The position numbers and the translations under genes are program-made. A stretch of 64,000 nt of DNA, taken from Vibrio ordalii ATCC 33509. Lineage in GTDB: Bacteria; Pseudomonadota; Gammaproteobacteria; Enterobacterales; Vibrionaceae. The notes under the pieces were generated by a model. The model made no database searches and was not told where the DNA came from. It was given only the letters and a program-made list of their open reading frames with translations. Within the stretch, counting starts at the first letter, position 1; each line of letters starts with the position of its first letter. This document shows, one piece after another, positions 37,922 to 48,215 of the stretch. The stretch is from positions 40,134 to 104,133 of the forward strand of contig AEZC01000085.1 in NCBI GenBank assembly GCA_000257205.1, in the 5' to 3' direction.

Positions 37922-38887
37922 TTAAGCGGTCATATTCATAAGTAGATAAGCTTGGTATCCGATAAAAGCGAGGAAGAGCACGCCTCCCTCAATGCGGTTA
38001 ATACTACGCGATTTGCCTAAAGCCATGGCAACCAGTAGCAGAGATACGCCAAGCATCACCCAAAAATCGCGTCCCATCGCATGCTCACTGAGTATCGATG
38101 GATTAAGAATGCCGGGTAAGCCCATCACGGCAAGAATATTGAATACGTTCGATCCAATAATATTGCCCACTGCCATATCATCTTCACCTTTCAACACGCT
38201 TGTGAGTGAGGCGGCCAATTCTGGCAAGCTGGTCCCAACAGCGATGATCGTCAGACCAATCACCAAATCACTCATACCAAAAAACTTGGCAATGACGACA
38301 GCGTTATCGACTAACACGCTGGCAGCAATCGGCAGGATAATAAGCCCAATCACTACCCAAATAGCCGCTTTTGCATTGCTCACGCCTTGCGGTATTTCAG
38401 ATTCCTGCTCGGCAAGTAGCGCGTCACCATTTTTTTGTTCGTTACGGCTAATGCGTAGCATCGCGATGATAAACACGGCGAAAAGTGCAAACAGCAACAC
38501 ACCTTCATAGAATCCTAAGTGGTTATCCCACAATAACGCACCCGCAAGTAATGTGACCGCAATCATCAGCGGCAGTTCACGGCGGAGCACCGCAGAACTA
38601 ACTGACAGCGGTTTGATCAGAGCCGTAATACCCAAGATCAAAGCAATATTAGCGATGTTAGAACCGAGTACGTTACCGACGGCAGTATCGGTTTTTCCAT
38701 CCAAAGCGGCCGTTGCCGATACCATCATCTCTGGTGCTGATGATCCCATTGCTAAAATAGTCATGCCGATCACTAATGGCGAGATGCCGAAGTTGCGAGC
38801 AAGCGCGGCAGAACCAAAGACTAACTTGTCAGCGCTCCAGACTAAAAACACCAAACCTACAATGAGAAACGCTACCGCTTCGATCAT
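37922..38887 (-). CDS. yrbG: Calcium/sodium antiporter (YrbG family)
   Basis: A 321-residue membrane protein with about ten helices. It contains the two inverted alpha-repeats of CaCA exchangers: GSSAPEMMVSA with GNVLGSNIANI in the first half, and GTSLPELAASL with GNIIGSNVFNI in the second; the glutamates there bind the ions. It precedes kdsD by 19 bases and heads the Kdo-Lpt-rpoN run of minus-strand genes. Ion specificity has to be inferred from the family. Confidence 0.92.
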   Translation of the reverse strand: MIEAVAFLIVGLVFLVWSADKLVFGSAALARNFGISPLVIGMTILAMGSSAPEMMVSATAALDGKTDTAVGNVLGSNIANIALILGITALIKPLSVSSAVLRRELPLMIAVTLLAGALLWDNHLGFYEGVLLFALFAVFIIAMLRISRNEQKNGDALLAEQESEIPQGVSNAKAAIWVVIGLIILPIAASVLVDNAVVIAKFFGMSDLVIGLTIIAVGTSLPELAASLTSVLKGEDDMAVGNIIGSNVFNILAVMGLPGILNPSILSEHAMGRDFWVMLGVSLLLVAMALGKSRSINRIEGGVLFLAFIGYQAYLLMNMTA

Positions 38888-39155
38888 GATGATACCTAAT
38901 TAATGAAATGAGTGAAAAAATGATGCAATTAACCGCTAATTTTGACGTGTTGGTTGCGAAAAGGGAAGCTGAAGATCCAATTAATTACGTTCAATTCATG
39001 GTTTAGTCAGCTATCCATCAATAAATGTCCGGAAGATTGTTTTGGCGAAAGATGGAGCTTTACTTTAGGATGTAATTGAACAGTGCTTTTAATTTTAGAA
39101 CGTTATGCTTATGATTGCCCATCATTTTGGGGCGGATAATAATAGTGAAACACTC

Positions 39156-39956
39156 ATGATGCCAATCAACGATCTTGTCACAATCAAGAATTTAACCTTC
39201 TCCCGTTCAGGACGTAAGATATTCAACGACGTGAGCCTAAGCGTTCCACAAGGAAAAATTACCGCCATTATGGGGCCGTCTGGTATTGGTAAAACCACTT
39301 TGCTACGTCTTATCGGCGGACAATTGTTCCCTGAACAAGGTGAGATTTGGTTCGATAAACAAAACATCCCGATGCTCAGTCGCAAAAAGCTGTATCAAGC
39401 TCGTAAAAAAATGAGCATGTTATTTCAGTCGGGCGCGTTATTCACCGATTTAAATGTGTTCGATAATGTGGCTTTCCCTTTACGTGAACACACTCAATTA
39501 GATGAATCGCTGATTAAGACATTAGTTTTATTAAAATTAGAAGCGGTTGGTCTGCGCGGTGCCGCCTTGCTCATGCCGAGCGAATTATCCGGTGGTATGG
39601 CAAGAAGGGCTGCATTAGCGCGCGCGATTGCGCTGGATCCGGAACTGATCATGTATGATGAGCCGTTTGTGGGGCAAGACCCGATCACCATGGGCGTGCT
39701 GGTGGAATTGATCCGCAATTTGAATCAAGCTTTAGGGGTGACCTCGATAGTGGTCTCTCATGATGTTCCTGAAGTGATGAGCATTGCCGATTGGGTTTAT
39801 CTACTGGCCGATGGCAAAGTGATTGCCAAAGGAACGCCAAGCGATCTTTACCAAAATAGCGATCCTCGCGTACAGCAATTTTTACAAGGCGAGGCTGATG
39901 GCCCTGTGCCATTTCGCTTTCCAGCGCAAAGCCTAGAAAAGGATTTATTCTCATGA
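39156..39956 (+). CDS. mlaF: Phospholipid ABC transporter ATPase MlaF
   Basis: A 266-residue ATPase of the MlaFEDB complex, which maintains outer-membrane lipid asymmetry. Walker [10 protein letters not shown] (about residues 40-48), signature [14 protein letters not shown] and Walker [14 protein letters not shown] are present. The start is uncertain: ATG 39156 or 39159 gives the length and N-terminus ([13 protein letters not shown]) of known MlaF, while an ATG at 39105 would add 17 residues; none has a strong ribosome site. It begins the mlaFEDCB-ibaG-murA run, divergent from yrbG. Confidence 0.93.
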   Translation: MMPINDLVTIKNLTFSRSGRKIFNDVSLSVPQGKITAIMGPSGIGKTTLLRLIGGQLFPEQGEIWFDKQNIPMLSRKKLYQARKKMSMLFQSGALFTDLNVFDNVAFPLREHTQLDESLIKTLVLLKLEAVGLRGAALLMPSELSGGMARRAALARAIALDPELIMYDEPFVGQDPITMGVLVELIRNLNQALGVTSIVVSHDVPEVMSIADWVYLLADGKVIAKGTPSDLYQNSDPRVQQFLQGEADGPVPFRFPAQSLEKDLFS

Positions 39957-40744
39957 TGTCTAGATTGACTGACTGGATTGAAGGGCTCGGTCGCCGTACG
40001 CTCGAATTTTGCCAAGCCTTTGGCAAAGCGAGCTTGATGCTGTTTGGTGCATTAGTGAGCCGCCCACGGCCTATTCAGAATTTTCCATTATTAGTGAAGC
40101 AGCTCTACAGCGTTGGTGTTCAGTCGCTGGCGATTATTGTCGTTTCTGGCTTGTTCATTGGCATGGTGTTGAGCCTGCAAGGCTATGTGATTTTGGTCGA
40201 TTACGGCGCGGAAGGTAGCCTTGGGCAGATGGTCGCGCTCTCTTTATTGCGTGAACTTGGCCCCGTGGTGACTGCGCTGCTGTTTGCTGGGCGTGCTGGT
40301 TCTGCACTTACCGCCGAGATTGGCCTGATGAAAGCCACCGAGCAACTTTCCAGTTTAGAGATGATGGCGGTTGATCCGCTCAAACGTATTATCGCTCCTC
40401 GCTTTTGGGCTGGGCTAATATCAATGCCGTTGCTAGCGATGATTTTTATGGCGGTTGGTATTTGGGGAGGCCAGCTTGTTGGCGTGGATTGGAAAGGGAT
40501 TGATCACGGCAGTTTTTGGTCTGCGATGCAGTCATCGGTAGAGCTAGGACAAGATATTGGCAACAGTATGATCAAGTGCGTGATGTTTGCCATCACAGTG
40601 ACTTGGATTGCACTGTTTAACGGTTACGATGCTATTCCAACCTCGGAAGGTATTAGCCGTGCCACCACAAGAACCGTAGTGCATTCGTCTTTAGCTGTAT
40701 TAGGGCTAGACTTTGTACTCACCGCATTGATGTTTGGGAATTAA
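39953..40744 (+). CDS. mlaE: Phospholipid ABC transporter permease MlaE
   Basis: A 263-residue permease with about five membrane helices, at the usual MlaE length. [26 protein letters not shown] is the conserved MlaE loop. It binds the MlaD hexamer in the inner membrane. It overlaps mlaF by 4 bases and ends two bases before mlaD. Confidence 0.94.
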   Translation: MMSRLTDWIEGLGRRTLEFCQAFGKASLMLFGALVSRPRPIQNFPLLVKQLYSVGVQSLAIIVVSGLFIGMVLSLQGYVILVDYGAEGSLGQMVALSLLRELGPVVTALLFAGRAGSALTAEIGLMKATEQLSSLEMMAVDPLKRIIAPRFWAGLISMPLLAMIFMAVGIWGGQLVGVDWKGIDHGSFWSAMQSSVELGQDIGNSMIKCVMFAITVTWIALFNGYDAIPTSEGISRATTRTVVHSSLAVLGLDFVLTALMFGN

Positions 40745-40746
40745 TC

Positions 40747-41238
40747 ATGCAGCAAACACGAAAAATAGAACTTTGGGTCGGTAGCTTTGTCCTTGCTGGA
40801 ATTTGCGCAATTCTGGTGATGATTTTTCAGGTCGCTGACGTAAAAGGGTTGGGCTCCAACCATACTTACCAACTGAAAGCTGAATTTGACAATATCGGTA
40901 GTTTAAAAGTGCGCTCGCCAGTCAAAGTGGGTGGTGTAGTCGTTGGGCGAGTGGCCGAGATTAAACTCGATAGAGAGAGTTTGCTGCCTGTGGTTACTAT
41001 GGCTATTAACAGTCAATATGATCAATTTCCAGAAACGTCGAGTGTGCAAATTCTAACTTCTGGATTGATTGGCGAGCAGTACATTGGGCTTGTGCCTGGT
41101 TTTGTCTTTGAAGATGAACAAATGTTAAAAGAGGGCGATTTAATTGAAGACACAAAATCCGCCCTCGTATTAGAAGATTTGATTGGCCAAGTGCTGTATA
41201 GCGTCGGTGGTGGCTCACAAGAAAAAGGTAAGGAGTAA
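40747..41238 (+). CDS. mlaD: Outer membrane lipid asymmetry protein MlaD (MCE domain)
   Basis: A 163-residue inner-membrane-anchored protein: one N-terminal helix (about residues 8-27) and an MCE domain (LKAEFDNIGSLKVRSPVKVGGVVVGRV). It forms a hexameric ring with a hydrophobic channel for phospholipids on top of MlaE. It is shorter than E. coli MlaD (183), mainly in the C-terminal region. It is followed by mlaC after a 5-base gap. Confidence 0.94.
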   Translation: MQQTRKIELWVGSFVLAGICAILVMIFQVADVKGLGSNHTYQLKAEFDNIGSLKVRSPVKVGGVVVGRVAEIKLDRESLLPVVTMAINSQYDQFPETSSVQILTSGLIGEQYIGLVPGFVFEDEQMLKEGDLIEDTKSALVLEDLIGQVLYSVGGGSQEKGKE

Positions 41239-41240
41239 CA

Positions 41241-41300
41241 ACAGTGTTTATAACGACAGTGTTTATAACAACAGAGTTTATAAAAACAGTGTTTAAACGG
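41241..41300. repeat. Four tandem 15-bp repeats spanning the mlaC start
   Basis: Units ACAGTGTTTATAACG (41241-41255), ACAGTGTTTATAACA (41256-41270), ACAGAGTTTATAAAA (41271-41285) and ACAGTGTTTAAACGG (41286-41300) are consecutive and similar. They encode the first residues of MlaC as a repeating T-V-F-I-T pattern. Three of the units contain an in-frame GTG. Confidence 0.9.
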
Positions 41301-41927
41301 ACGTTGATTTTTGTATTTACCCTCGTTGCCGCCATGTTTGTGCAAGCGGCCAATGTGGATAAAACCCAGCCCTATAGCATGATGAAGCAGGTGTCTGAAA
41401 CGGCATTTACTCGTTTGAAAGCCGAACAAGAAGCGATTCACCACCATCCTGAATATTTGAAAGAAATCGTGGAACAGGAGCTGATGCCTTACGTCAATGA
41501 GCAGTATGCGGCACTGAAGTTATTGGGCCCAAACTTAAAAGGGGCCAAGCGTGAAGATGTCGCCACTTTCATCACCGCATTTCGTGCCTATCTTGTCAGT
41601 GCATATGCGCAAGTATTGACTCAGTACAGTAACCAAATTATTGAGTTCGAGCCTGAACAGGCGGTGTCGGATGATAAACGCATTACTAGCGTGAAAGTGG
41701 ATATTATTGATACGCCACGACCGAACATCAAACTTGAGTTTAAATTGCGTAAAGAGAAAAATGGCGAATGGCAAGTCTTTGATATGATTGCAGAAGGAGT
41801 GAGTTTGCTCTCCAGTAAGCAATCTGAATGGAGCGGTAGAATTCGCCAAGATGGCATCTTAGCGGTTGCCAATGAACTGCAACAATTGGCGGATCAGCCG
41901 ATCCGTTTTGAAGGTAAAGCGCAATGA
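41244..41927 (+). CDS. mlaC: Periplasmic phospholipid shuttle MlaC
   Basis: A 227-residue protein from GTG 41244, eight bases after AGGAG. Its N-terminus is built of repeats (FITTVFITTEFIKTVFK) and then a normal hydrophobic signal segment ending VQAA (about residue 36); GTG 41289 would give a standard signal peptide without them. The mature part matches MlaC (YSMMKQVSETAFTRLKAEQ, LGPNLKGAKREDVATFITAFRAYL). It carries phospholipids between the outer-membrane MlaA complex and MlaFEDB. Confidence 0.93.
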   Translation: MFITTVFITTEFIKTVFKRTLIFVFTLVAAMFVQAANVDKTQPYSMMKQVSETAFTRLKAEQEAIHHHPEYLKEIVEQELMPYVNEQYAALKLLGPNLKGAKREDVATFITAFRAYLVSAYAQVLTQYSNQIIEFEPEQAVSDDKRITSVKVDIIDTPRPNIKLEFKLRKEKNGEWQVFDMIAEGVSLLSSKQSEWSGRIRQDGILAVANELQQLADQPIRFEGKAQ

Positions 41928-42232
41928 TTCATCCGCAGTGGCATCAAACTGATATGCCGATTGCGGCTTTGTCGGGCGCATTAGACAGAGAGCATGTGCC
42001 TGATTTATGGGCGTTTATCCAAAAATGGAACCCGGTGAGTACACAGTTTGAGATTGAACTGAAAAACGTTGAACGCATAGACTCTGCCGGAATGGTGATG
42101 TTAATCCACCTAATAGAGCATGCAAAAAAACGAAACTGTCATATAATGCTCAGTTTCGTGCCAGAGCAACTGCGCACACTATTCCAATTGAGCAACATTG
42201 ATCGTTTAATGGCTCAACATATAAAGAATTAA
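41924..42232 (+). CDS. mlaB: STAS-domain protein MlaB
   Basis: A 102-residue cytoplasmic protein. The STAS core is visible as [22 protein letters not shown], with the conserved Asp-Ser-Ala-Gly. MlaB binds MlaF and is needed for assembly and activity of the transporter. It overlaps mlaC by 4 bases (ATGA). Confidence 0.92.
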   Translation: MIHPQWHQTDMPIAALSGALDREHVPDLWAFIQKWNPVSTQFEIELKNVERIDSAGMVMLIHLIEHAKKRNCHIMLSFVPEQLRTLFQLSNIDRLMAQHIKN

Positions 42233-42245
42233 GCAGGGGAACATT

Positions 42246-42500
42246 GTGGATAGCGCAAAAGTACAACAGTTATTAGAACAAGCACTAAACCTTGAAGAGA
42301 TCCACGTCAAAGGTGAAGGTAGCCACTATGAAGTTATCGCTGTTGATGCTTGTTTTGCAGGGATGAGTCGCGTTAAAAAACAACAACTTATTTATGCTCC
42401 ACTGATGGATTACATTCAAAGAAACGACATTCATGCTCTTTCTATTAAAGCGTTCACACCAACAGAGTGGGCTCGTGATAAAAAGTTGATGTCGCTGTAA
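42246..42500 (+). CDS. ibaG: BolA-family protein IbaG
   Basis: An 84-residue BolA-like protein from GTG 42246, preceded by AGGGG. The family core [27 protein letters not shown] includes the conserved cysteine-containing segment. Members bind iron-sulfur clusters together with monothiol glutaredoxins. In V. cholerae IbaG has, as I recall, been linked to envelope and LPS integrity, fitting its position between mla and murA. Confidence 0.92.
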   Translation: MDSAKVQQLLEQALNLEEIHVKGEGSHYEVIAVDACFAGMSRVKKQQLIYAPLMDYIQRNDIHALSIKAFTPTEWARDKKLMSL

Positions 42501-43775
<1,275 letters not shown>

Positions 43776-43794
43776 ACTCTCGCTCATGCAATGG

Positions 43795-43823
43795 AGCCGA
43801 AATCTCTGGGTTTCGGCTTTTTT
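43795..43823 (+). terminator. Terminator after murA
   Basis: AGCCGAAA (43795-43802) and TTTCGGCT (43811-43818) form a perfect 8-bp stem followed by TTTTTA. It is 20 bases after the murA stop. Confidence 0.9.
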
Positions 43824-43864
43824 ATCTTTGCTCATTTTTTATCTTTGTTCCATGGAGAACTGAA

Positions 43865-44611
43865 ATGATTGCTCTTTTGCGTCTATTGGCCGTCGCACTG
43901 TTTGCCATTGTGATGTTTGTTTTTGGATGTGGTTACTGCTTACTTAGCCCACGCAATCCCAAACATGTATTTACGTTTGGGCGTTTATTTGCCCGTATGT
44001 CAAAATTGATGGGCATTAAATTAGAACTGCGTATCCCAGAAGATGCTTATCAACGCGGCCAGCACATCTACATTGCGAATCATCAAAATAACTGGGATCT
44101 GTGTACTGTTGCTGCGGCTGTGACGCCGAAAGTCGTGACAGTAGGAAAAAAAAGCTTAGTTTGGACACCTGTATTTGGTCAGTTGTATTGGTTAACAGGA
44201 AATATTTTAATTGATAGAGCCAATCGCAACAAAGCCAAAGGCACCATTGATCAAGTTGTCGATAGCATCAAAACCAGTGATGTGTCTGTGTGGATGTTTC
44301 CAGAAGGTACTCGCTCGCGTGGCCGTGGCATGCTGCCCTTTAAAATGGGGGCGTTTCATGCGGCAATTGGCGCCGGTGTGCCGATTATCCCTATCGTTTG
44401 CAGCTCAACTAATGATATTAAGCTTAACCGTTGGGACAATGGTCATGTGATTGTTGAGATGCTGCCACCGATCAGTATTGAAGGATATGGGAAAGAAAAC
44501 TTACGGGAATTAGCGACATTATGCCGTGAGCAGATGGTGGCCAAATTAGCGCAACTGGATGAAGAAGTCGCGATGCTTGATGGTAAGCAAGTCAGGTCTC
44601 GCAACCAGTAA
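43865..44611 (+). CDS. plsC: 1-acyl-sn-glycerol-3-phosphate acyltransferase (PlsC family)
   Basis: A 248-residue membrane-bound acyltransferase with an N-terminal hydrophobic segment (about residues 4-27). The catalytic motif NHQNNWD (H-x4-D) lies at about residues 73-79 and FPEGTRSRGRG at about 145-155. It acylates lysophosphatidic acid to phosphatidic acid. GGAGA precedes the start. Vibrios can have more than one PlsC-type protein, so which is the housekeeping enzyme is not decided by sequence alone. Confidence 0.9.
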   Translation: MIALLRLLAVALFAIVMFVFGCGYCLLSPRNPKHVFTFGRLFARMSKLMGIKLELRIPEDAYQRGQHIYIANHQNNWDLCTVAAAVTPKVVTVGKKSLVWTPVFGQLYWLTGNILIDRANRNKAKGTIDQVVDSIKTSDVSVWMFPEGTRSRGRGMLPFKMGAFHAAIGAGVPIIPIVCSSTNDIKLNRWDNGHVIVEMLPPISIEGYGKENLRELATLCREQMVAKLAQLDEEVAMLDGKQVRSRNQ

Positions 44612-44665
44612 CAGGTTAATCTTGGGTAGTCTCCTAGAAGCTTGTTCTACAAGCTAGCAAATAGA

Positions 44666-44693
44666 GAAAGCCTCGAACGGAGTCGAGGCTTTG
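44666..44693. terminator. Terminator between plsC and ridA
   Basis: AAAGCCTCGA (44667-44676) and TCGAGGCTTT (44683-44692) form a perfect 10-bp stem with a 6-base loop between the two convergent genes. Confidence 0.8.
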
Positions 44694-44749
44694 GCAAAGT
44701 GTTCAACATCAAGTTAGGCTGATTCCAATACGTTTATAGCGGATAACGC

Positions 44750-45139
44750 TTACTTACGTACCGCAATTGCTTCAATTTCAATACCCACATCTTTGGGTAA
44801 GCGAGCAACTTCTACGCATGAACGCGCCGGGTAGTTTGCCACGTTATGTTCATCAAAAAACTTACCGTAGACTTCATTCACCGTGCCAAAATCATTCAGA
44901 TCTTTAACAAATACAGTCATTTTTACGATGTCAGAAACCGTTAAGCCAGACGATTCCACCACCGCTTTTACGTTGTCGAGAGATTGACGAGCTTGCACTG
45001 CGATATCTGTTGACACTTCACCAGTGACTGGGTTGACTGGAATTTGCCCTGAAGTCAGCACCATATTGCCAAGATCGACACCTTGTACATAAGGGCCAAT
45101 TGCGGCAGGAGCCGATTCTGTATGAAGTACTTTAGTCAT
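44750..45139 (-). CDS. ridA: Reactive intermediate deaminase RidA (YjgF family)
   Basis: A 129-residue protein of the YjgF/YER057c/UK114 family, at the standard length. IGPYVQGVDLGNMVLTSGQIP near the N-terminus and the C-terminal PARSCVEVARLPKDVGIEIEAIA include the conserved arginine that binds the substrate carboxylate. It hydrolyses reactive enamine/imine products of PLP enzymes. It follows pyrI on the minus strand, as ridA follows pyrBI in enteric bacteria, but a pyrI terminator intervenes. Confidence 0.95.
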   Translation of the reverse strand: MTKVLHTESAPAAIGPYVQGVDLGNMVLTSGQIPVNPVTGEVSTDIAVQARQSLDNVKAVVESSGLTVSDIVKMTVFVKDLNDFGTVNEVYGKFFDEHNVANYPARSCVEVARLPKDVGIEIEAIAVRK

Positions 45140-45210
45140 GATTGTGTTCCATCTATTTTTATGGGAAGAGTAGGCGTCAGTTTGCCTTTAAAGAAAGGGC
45201 AGGTAAAGTG

Positions 45211-45235
45211 CAAAATGCCCCACTAAAGTGAGGCA
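45211..45235 (-). terminator. Terminator of pyrBI
   Basis: On the minus strand TGCCTCAC and GTGGGGCA (45235-45216) pair through a TTTA loop with one G-U pair, followed by TTTTG. It begins 25 bases after the pyrI stop. Confidence 0.8.
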
Positions 45236-45259
45236 TCGGTAGACTTAAATGAGGTTATA

Positions 45260-45727
45260 TTATGACTCGCGTTCGGTCACAATCTCACGTGAGTAAACTT
45301 TCTCACAATACTTACATTTCAAACGAATATCATTTTTCTTTTCGAAAACCTTAAAGCTGCTCTCGACCGGTTCATTGTGGGAAATACAGTTGCTGTTTGG
45401 GCAGGCAAAAACATCATTGATCTGCTCAGGCAGTGTCAACGCTAGCTTTTTCACCACTTGGTAGTTTTCGATTTGGTTGACAGTCGCATGCGGTGCATAA
45501 AGTGCTAATTTATTGGCTTGGGCTTCATTAATGAATACATTCTCAATCTTTAGCAGATCTTTTGCGCCCAGCGCCGAAGAGGGTAAATTTAAGCCAATCG
45601 TGACACGTTGATGAGAATTGTGCATATCGAATAACTTTAATACTTTAATACCGATTTGCGCAGGAATGTGGTCGATAACCGTGCCGTTTTTAATGGCTTC
45701 AACCTGCAATTGAGTCTCTTTAGTCAT
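45260..45727 (-). CDS. pyrI: Aspartate carbamoyltransferase regulatory chain
   Basis: A 155-residue regulatory subunit. The N-terminal allosteric domain ([18 protein letters not shown]) binds CTP and ATP; the C-terminal zinc domain has four cysteines in CPNSNC and CKYCEK. It links catalytic trimers into the c6r6 holoenzyme. It is 16 bases downstream of pyrB and shares the pyrimidine-sensitive attenuator in front of pyrB. Confidence 0.96.
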   Translation of the reverse strand: MTKETQLQVEAIKNGTVIDHIPAQIGIKVLKLFDMHNSHQRVTIGLNLPSSALGAKDLLKIENVFINEAQANKLALYAPHATVNQIENYQVVKKLALTLPEQINDVFACPNSNCISHNEPVESSFKVFEKKNDIRLKCKYCEKVYSREIVTERES

Positions 45728-45743
45728 GGTTGGGGCTCCTTTA

Positions 45744-46673
45744 TTACAGGGTTTCGTTTAACACAAGCGCCAGCAAAGCTTCACGGGCGTAGACCCCGTT
45801 TTCTGCTTGTTGGAAGAAGTAAGCGTGCTTCGTTTTGTCCACATCGACGGTGATTTCATCCACGCGCGGAAGCGGATGCAGCACTTTTAAGTTATCGCGT
45901 GCGCCTTCAAGCATGGCGGCTGTTAAAATGTACGCCGATTTAATGTGCGCGTACTCTGATTCATCAAAGCGCTCTTTTTGGACGCGCGTCATATACAGAA
46001 TATCTAACTGTGGAATAACGCTTTCCATATCGGTGTGCAGGCTGTATTCAATGCCTGCATCATCTAACTCTTCGCAAATATAGTCAGGCATTGCTAGCGC
46101 ATCCGGCGCAACAAAGAAAAAGCGAATGTGGTTAAATTTAGCCAAAGCTTGGGTTAAAGAATGGACGGTACGGCCATATTTCAAGTCGCCAACAAAGGCG
46201 ATATTAATGCTATCTAAGCGGCCTTGTGTTTCGGCAATGGTGAACAAATCAAGCAGTGTTTGGGTTGGATGCTGGTTAGCGCCGTCGCCAGCGTTAATCA
46301 CAGGAACGCCGTTTGAAAATTCAGAGGCTAAACGTGCTGCGCCTTCTTGGGGGTGGCGTATCACAAACGCATCCACATAAGAGGAGATCACTTGTACTGA
46401 ATCGGCCAGTGTTTCGCCTTTTTTCGCCAGTGACGTGTTGCCACCATTATCAAAGCCAATCACGCTGCCGCCGATGCGTTGAATAGCGGTTTCAAAAGAC
46501 AAACGAGTACGAGTCGATGGCTCAAAAAAGCAGCTTGCTACCACTTTGTGCTTAATCAGCTCTGGTTTTGGTTCCGCTTTGAGTTGGCCTGCGGTTTTCA
46601 CAATCAATTCCAGCTCATCACGAGAGAGATCCGGAATTGAGATAATGTGCTTTTGATAAAGCGAATTCACCAT
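45744..46673 (-). CDS. pyrB: Aspartate carbamoyltransferase catalytic chain
   Basis: A 309-residue enzyme joining carbamoyl phosphate and aspartate, the committed step of pyrimidine synthesis. Carbamoyl-phosphate-binding STRTRLSFE (about residues 54-62), the mobile-loop lysine in [20 protein letters not shown] and HPLPRVDE are all present. Its transcription is expected to depend on the leader and attenuator at 46706-46835. Confidence 0.97.
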   Translation of the reverse strand: MVNSLYQKHIISIPDLSRDELELIVKTAGQLKAEPKPELIKHKVVASCFFEPSTRTRLSFETAIQRIGGSVIGFDNGGNTSLAKKGETLADSVQVISSYVDAFVIRHPQEGAARLASEFSNGVPVINAGDGANQHPTQTLLDLFTIAETQGRLDSINIAFVGDLKYGRTVHSLTQALAKFNHIRFFFVAPDALAMPDYICEELDDAGIEYSLHTDMESVIPQLDILYMTRVQKERFDESEYAHIKSAYILTAAMLEGARDNLKVLHPLPRVDEITVDVDKTKHAYFFQQAENGVYAREALLALVLNETL

Positions 46674-46705
46674 GGTCGTCTTCCCTATAATTTTCTAATA
46701 GCCAT

Positions 46706-46733
46706 AAAAAAGCCCCCCAATAGGGAGGCTTTA
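46706..46733 (-). terminator. UTP-sensitive attenuator of pyrBI
   Basis: On the minus strand AGCCTCCC, loop TATT and GGGGGGCT (46730-46711) form a stem with one G-U pair, followed by TTTTTTATG. It overlaps the end of the leader frame and is 37 bases before pyrB. A T-rich stretch (TTATTTTTCC, 46758-46749) upstream suits UTP-dependent pausing, as in the enteric pyrBI attenuator. Confidence 0.88.
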
Positions 46734-46835
46734 GAAATCAAGAGAGGGGAAAAATAACGCGCCCAGTAAGTCAGCACGCTGACCTACATTGAATCGAATT
46801 GGGTTGTAGATGTGAATAACAACGTCCATTTTCAT
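46731..46835 (-). CDS. pyrL: pyrBI operon leader peptide
   Basis: A 34-codon frame from ATG 46835 (preceded by GAGGGGTAGCC) to TAA 46731-46733. The product begins MKMDVVIHIYNP and ends LLGALFFPSLDF. Its stop codon lies at the base of the attenuator hairpin, so a ribosome translating close behind RNA polymerase would prevent terminator formation, the mechanism known for E. coli pyrBI. The amino acids themselves need not be regulatory; coupling through UTP level is the known principle. Confidence 0.85.
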   Translation of the reverse strand: MKMDVVIHIYNPIRFNVGQRADLLGALFFPSLDF

Positions 46836-46903
46836 GGCTACCCCTCAGACAAATTGCTGGGGATTATACGCTTTCGTTGTGTGAGCGCAAGCGATTACCT
46901 CAT

Positions 46904-47030
46904 AATCCTCTTCATCATTGGCACTGTCGCTGCGTTAGCTGCTTTCACTCACCCAAATCACTTACTCATGTAAGTTCATCGGGCTTCGTTCTCTTGCTGC
47001 CTTGCGACAGCACCAATGATTTTGAGGATT
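46904..47030. repeat. ERIC-like palindromic element, full length
   Basis: A 127-base imperfect palindrome whose ends AATCCTC and GAGGATT, and inner arms ATCATTGGCACTGTCG and CGACAGCACCAATGAT, are inverted repeats. The centre (TCACTTACTCATGTAAGTTC) resembles the ERIC core. The length equals that of standard ERIC. It sits between argF and the pyrBI promoter. Confidence 0.8.
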
Positions 47031-47040
47031 AAAAGTCGCT

Positions 47041-47127
47041 TTGGCGCTGTCGCTGCGTTAGCTGCTTTCACTCACCCGAATCACTTACTCATGTAAGTTC
47101 ATCGGGCTTCGATCCATTGTTGCCTTG
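47041..47127. repeat. Second, truncated ERIC-like copy next to argF
   Basis: These 87 bases repeat 46919-47005 in the same orientation, offset by 122 bases, with only a few mismatches until the last 20 bases, where similarity fades. Both terminal arms are missing. It stops 6 bases from the argF stop codon. Confidence 0.85.
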
Positions 47128-47133
47128 TTTTTT

Positions 47134-48138
47134 TTAAGCGTCGAGAGTCGCGACCATCACAGCTTTGATGGTGTGCATGCGGTTTTCAGCTTCATCAAAC
47201 ACAATCGAATACTCAGACTCAAATACCTCTTCGGTGACTTCCAACCCTTTCATGCCATATTTTTCCGCCACCTCTTTACCTACAGTGGTTTCGTCGTTAT
47301 GAAACGCAGGCAAGCAGTGCATAAATTTTACCTGTGGATTACCAGTTTGCTTAATCACATTCATATTGATTTGGTAAGGTGTCATTAAGGCCACGCGTTC
47401 ATCCCATGCATCGGCCGATTCGCCCATGGAAACCCAAACGTCGGTATAGAGAAAATCGCATCCTTGCACGCCTTCTGGTACATTTTCAGTGAGCGTGATT
47501 TTGGCTCCCGTCTGCTTGGCAATTTCTTGGCAAGTGGTGACGAGTGACGCTTCTGGCCAAAACTGTTTGGGTGCAACGAGGCGAATATCCATGCCCATTT
47601 TTGCTGCGCCCACCATCAGTGAATTGCCCATGTTATTGCGTGCATCGCCTAGATAAGCCAGTGACACTTGGTGCAACTGTTTACCACGGCCATGCTCAAT
47701 TATGGTTAAAAAGTCAGCTAAAATCTGTGTTGGGTGGAACTCGTTGGTGAGCCCGTTCCATACAGGAACGCCAGCATGTGCGCCAAGCTCTTCGACAATG
47801 TCTTGTCCAAAACCACGATATTGGATGCCATCGTACATTCTTCCGAGTACGCGCGCGGTGTCTTTCATCGACTCTTTATGACCAATTTGCGACCCCGATG
47901 GCCCGATGTAAGAGACTTGAGCGCCTTGATCAAACGCGGCCACTTCAAATGCACATCGTGTTCGTGTTGAGGCTTTCTCAAAAATCAGCGCAATATTTTT
48001 ACCCGCTAATCTTTTCTGTTCTGATCCGGCGTATTTCGCTTTTTTGAGATCAGCAGAGAGATTGAGCAGAAATTGGATCTCTTTCGGCGTGAAATCGAGC
48101 AGTTTTAGAAAGTTGCGGTTGCGTAAATTGAAAGCCAT
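47134..48138 (-). CDS. argF: Ornithine carbamoyltransferase
   Basis: A 334-residue enzyme making citrulline from ornithine and carbamoyl phosphate. STRTRCAFE (about residues 56-64) binds carbamoyl phosphate, HPTQILADF and the catalytic HCLPAFH (about residues 272-278) are present. Arginine synthesis and, in some bacteria, arginine deiminase pathways use this family; no arc genes are adjacent, and the ArgR-box-like sequences upstream argue for the biosynthetic role. Confidence 0.95.
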   Translation of the reverse strand: MAFNLRNRNFLKLLDFTPKEIQFLLNLSADLKKAKYAGSEQKRLAGKNIALIFEKASTRTRCAFEVAAFDQGAQVSYIGPSGSQIGHKESMKDTARVLGRMYDGIQYRGFGQDIVEELGAHAGVPVWNGLTNEFHPTQILADFLTIIEHGRGKQLHQVSLAYLGDARNNMGNSLMVGAAKMGMDIRLVAPKQFWPEASLVTTCQEIAKQTGAKITLTENVPEGVQGCDFLYTDVWVSMGESADAWDERVALMTPYQINMNVIKQTGNPQVKFMHCLPAFHNDETTVGKEVAEKYGMKGLEVTEEVFESEYSIVFDEAENRMHTIKAVMVATLDA

Positions 48139-48176
48139 ATCCCAGTCCTAAACGGTGAATGATGAATGGCCTTAGT

Positions 48177-48215
48177 AAAACATATAAATGCTAAATTTGT
48201 GAATAATTATTTTAA
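48177..48215. promoter_or_regulatory. ArgR operator (pair of ARG boxes) upstream of argF
   Basis: TGTGAATAATTATTTTAA (48198-48215) is a good match to the 18-bp ARG box (GAAT-AATT-ATT core). A weaker box, AAAACATATAAATGCTAA (48177-48194), lies exactly 3 bases away, the usual spacing of paired boxes. Arginine-bound ArgR would repress argF. Confidence 0.7.

Noticed and set aside
46904-47127. Insertion sequence or transposon remnant between argF and pyrBI
   Set aside because: There is no transposase coding; length and palindromic structure fit ERIC-type elements.
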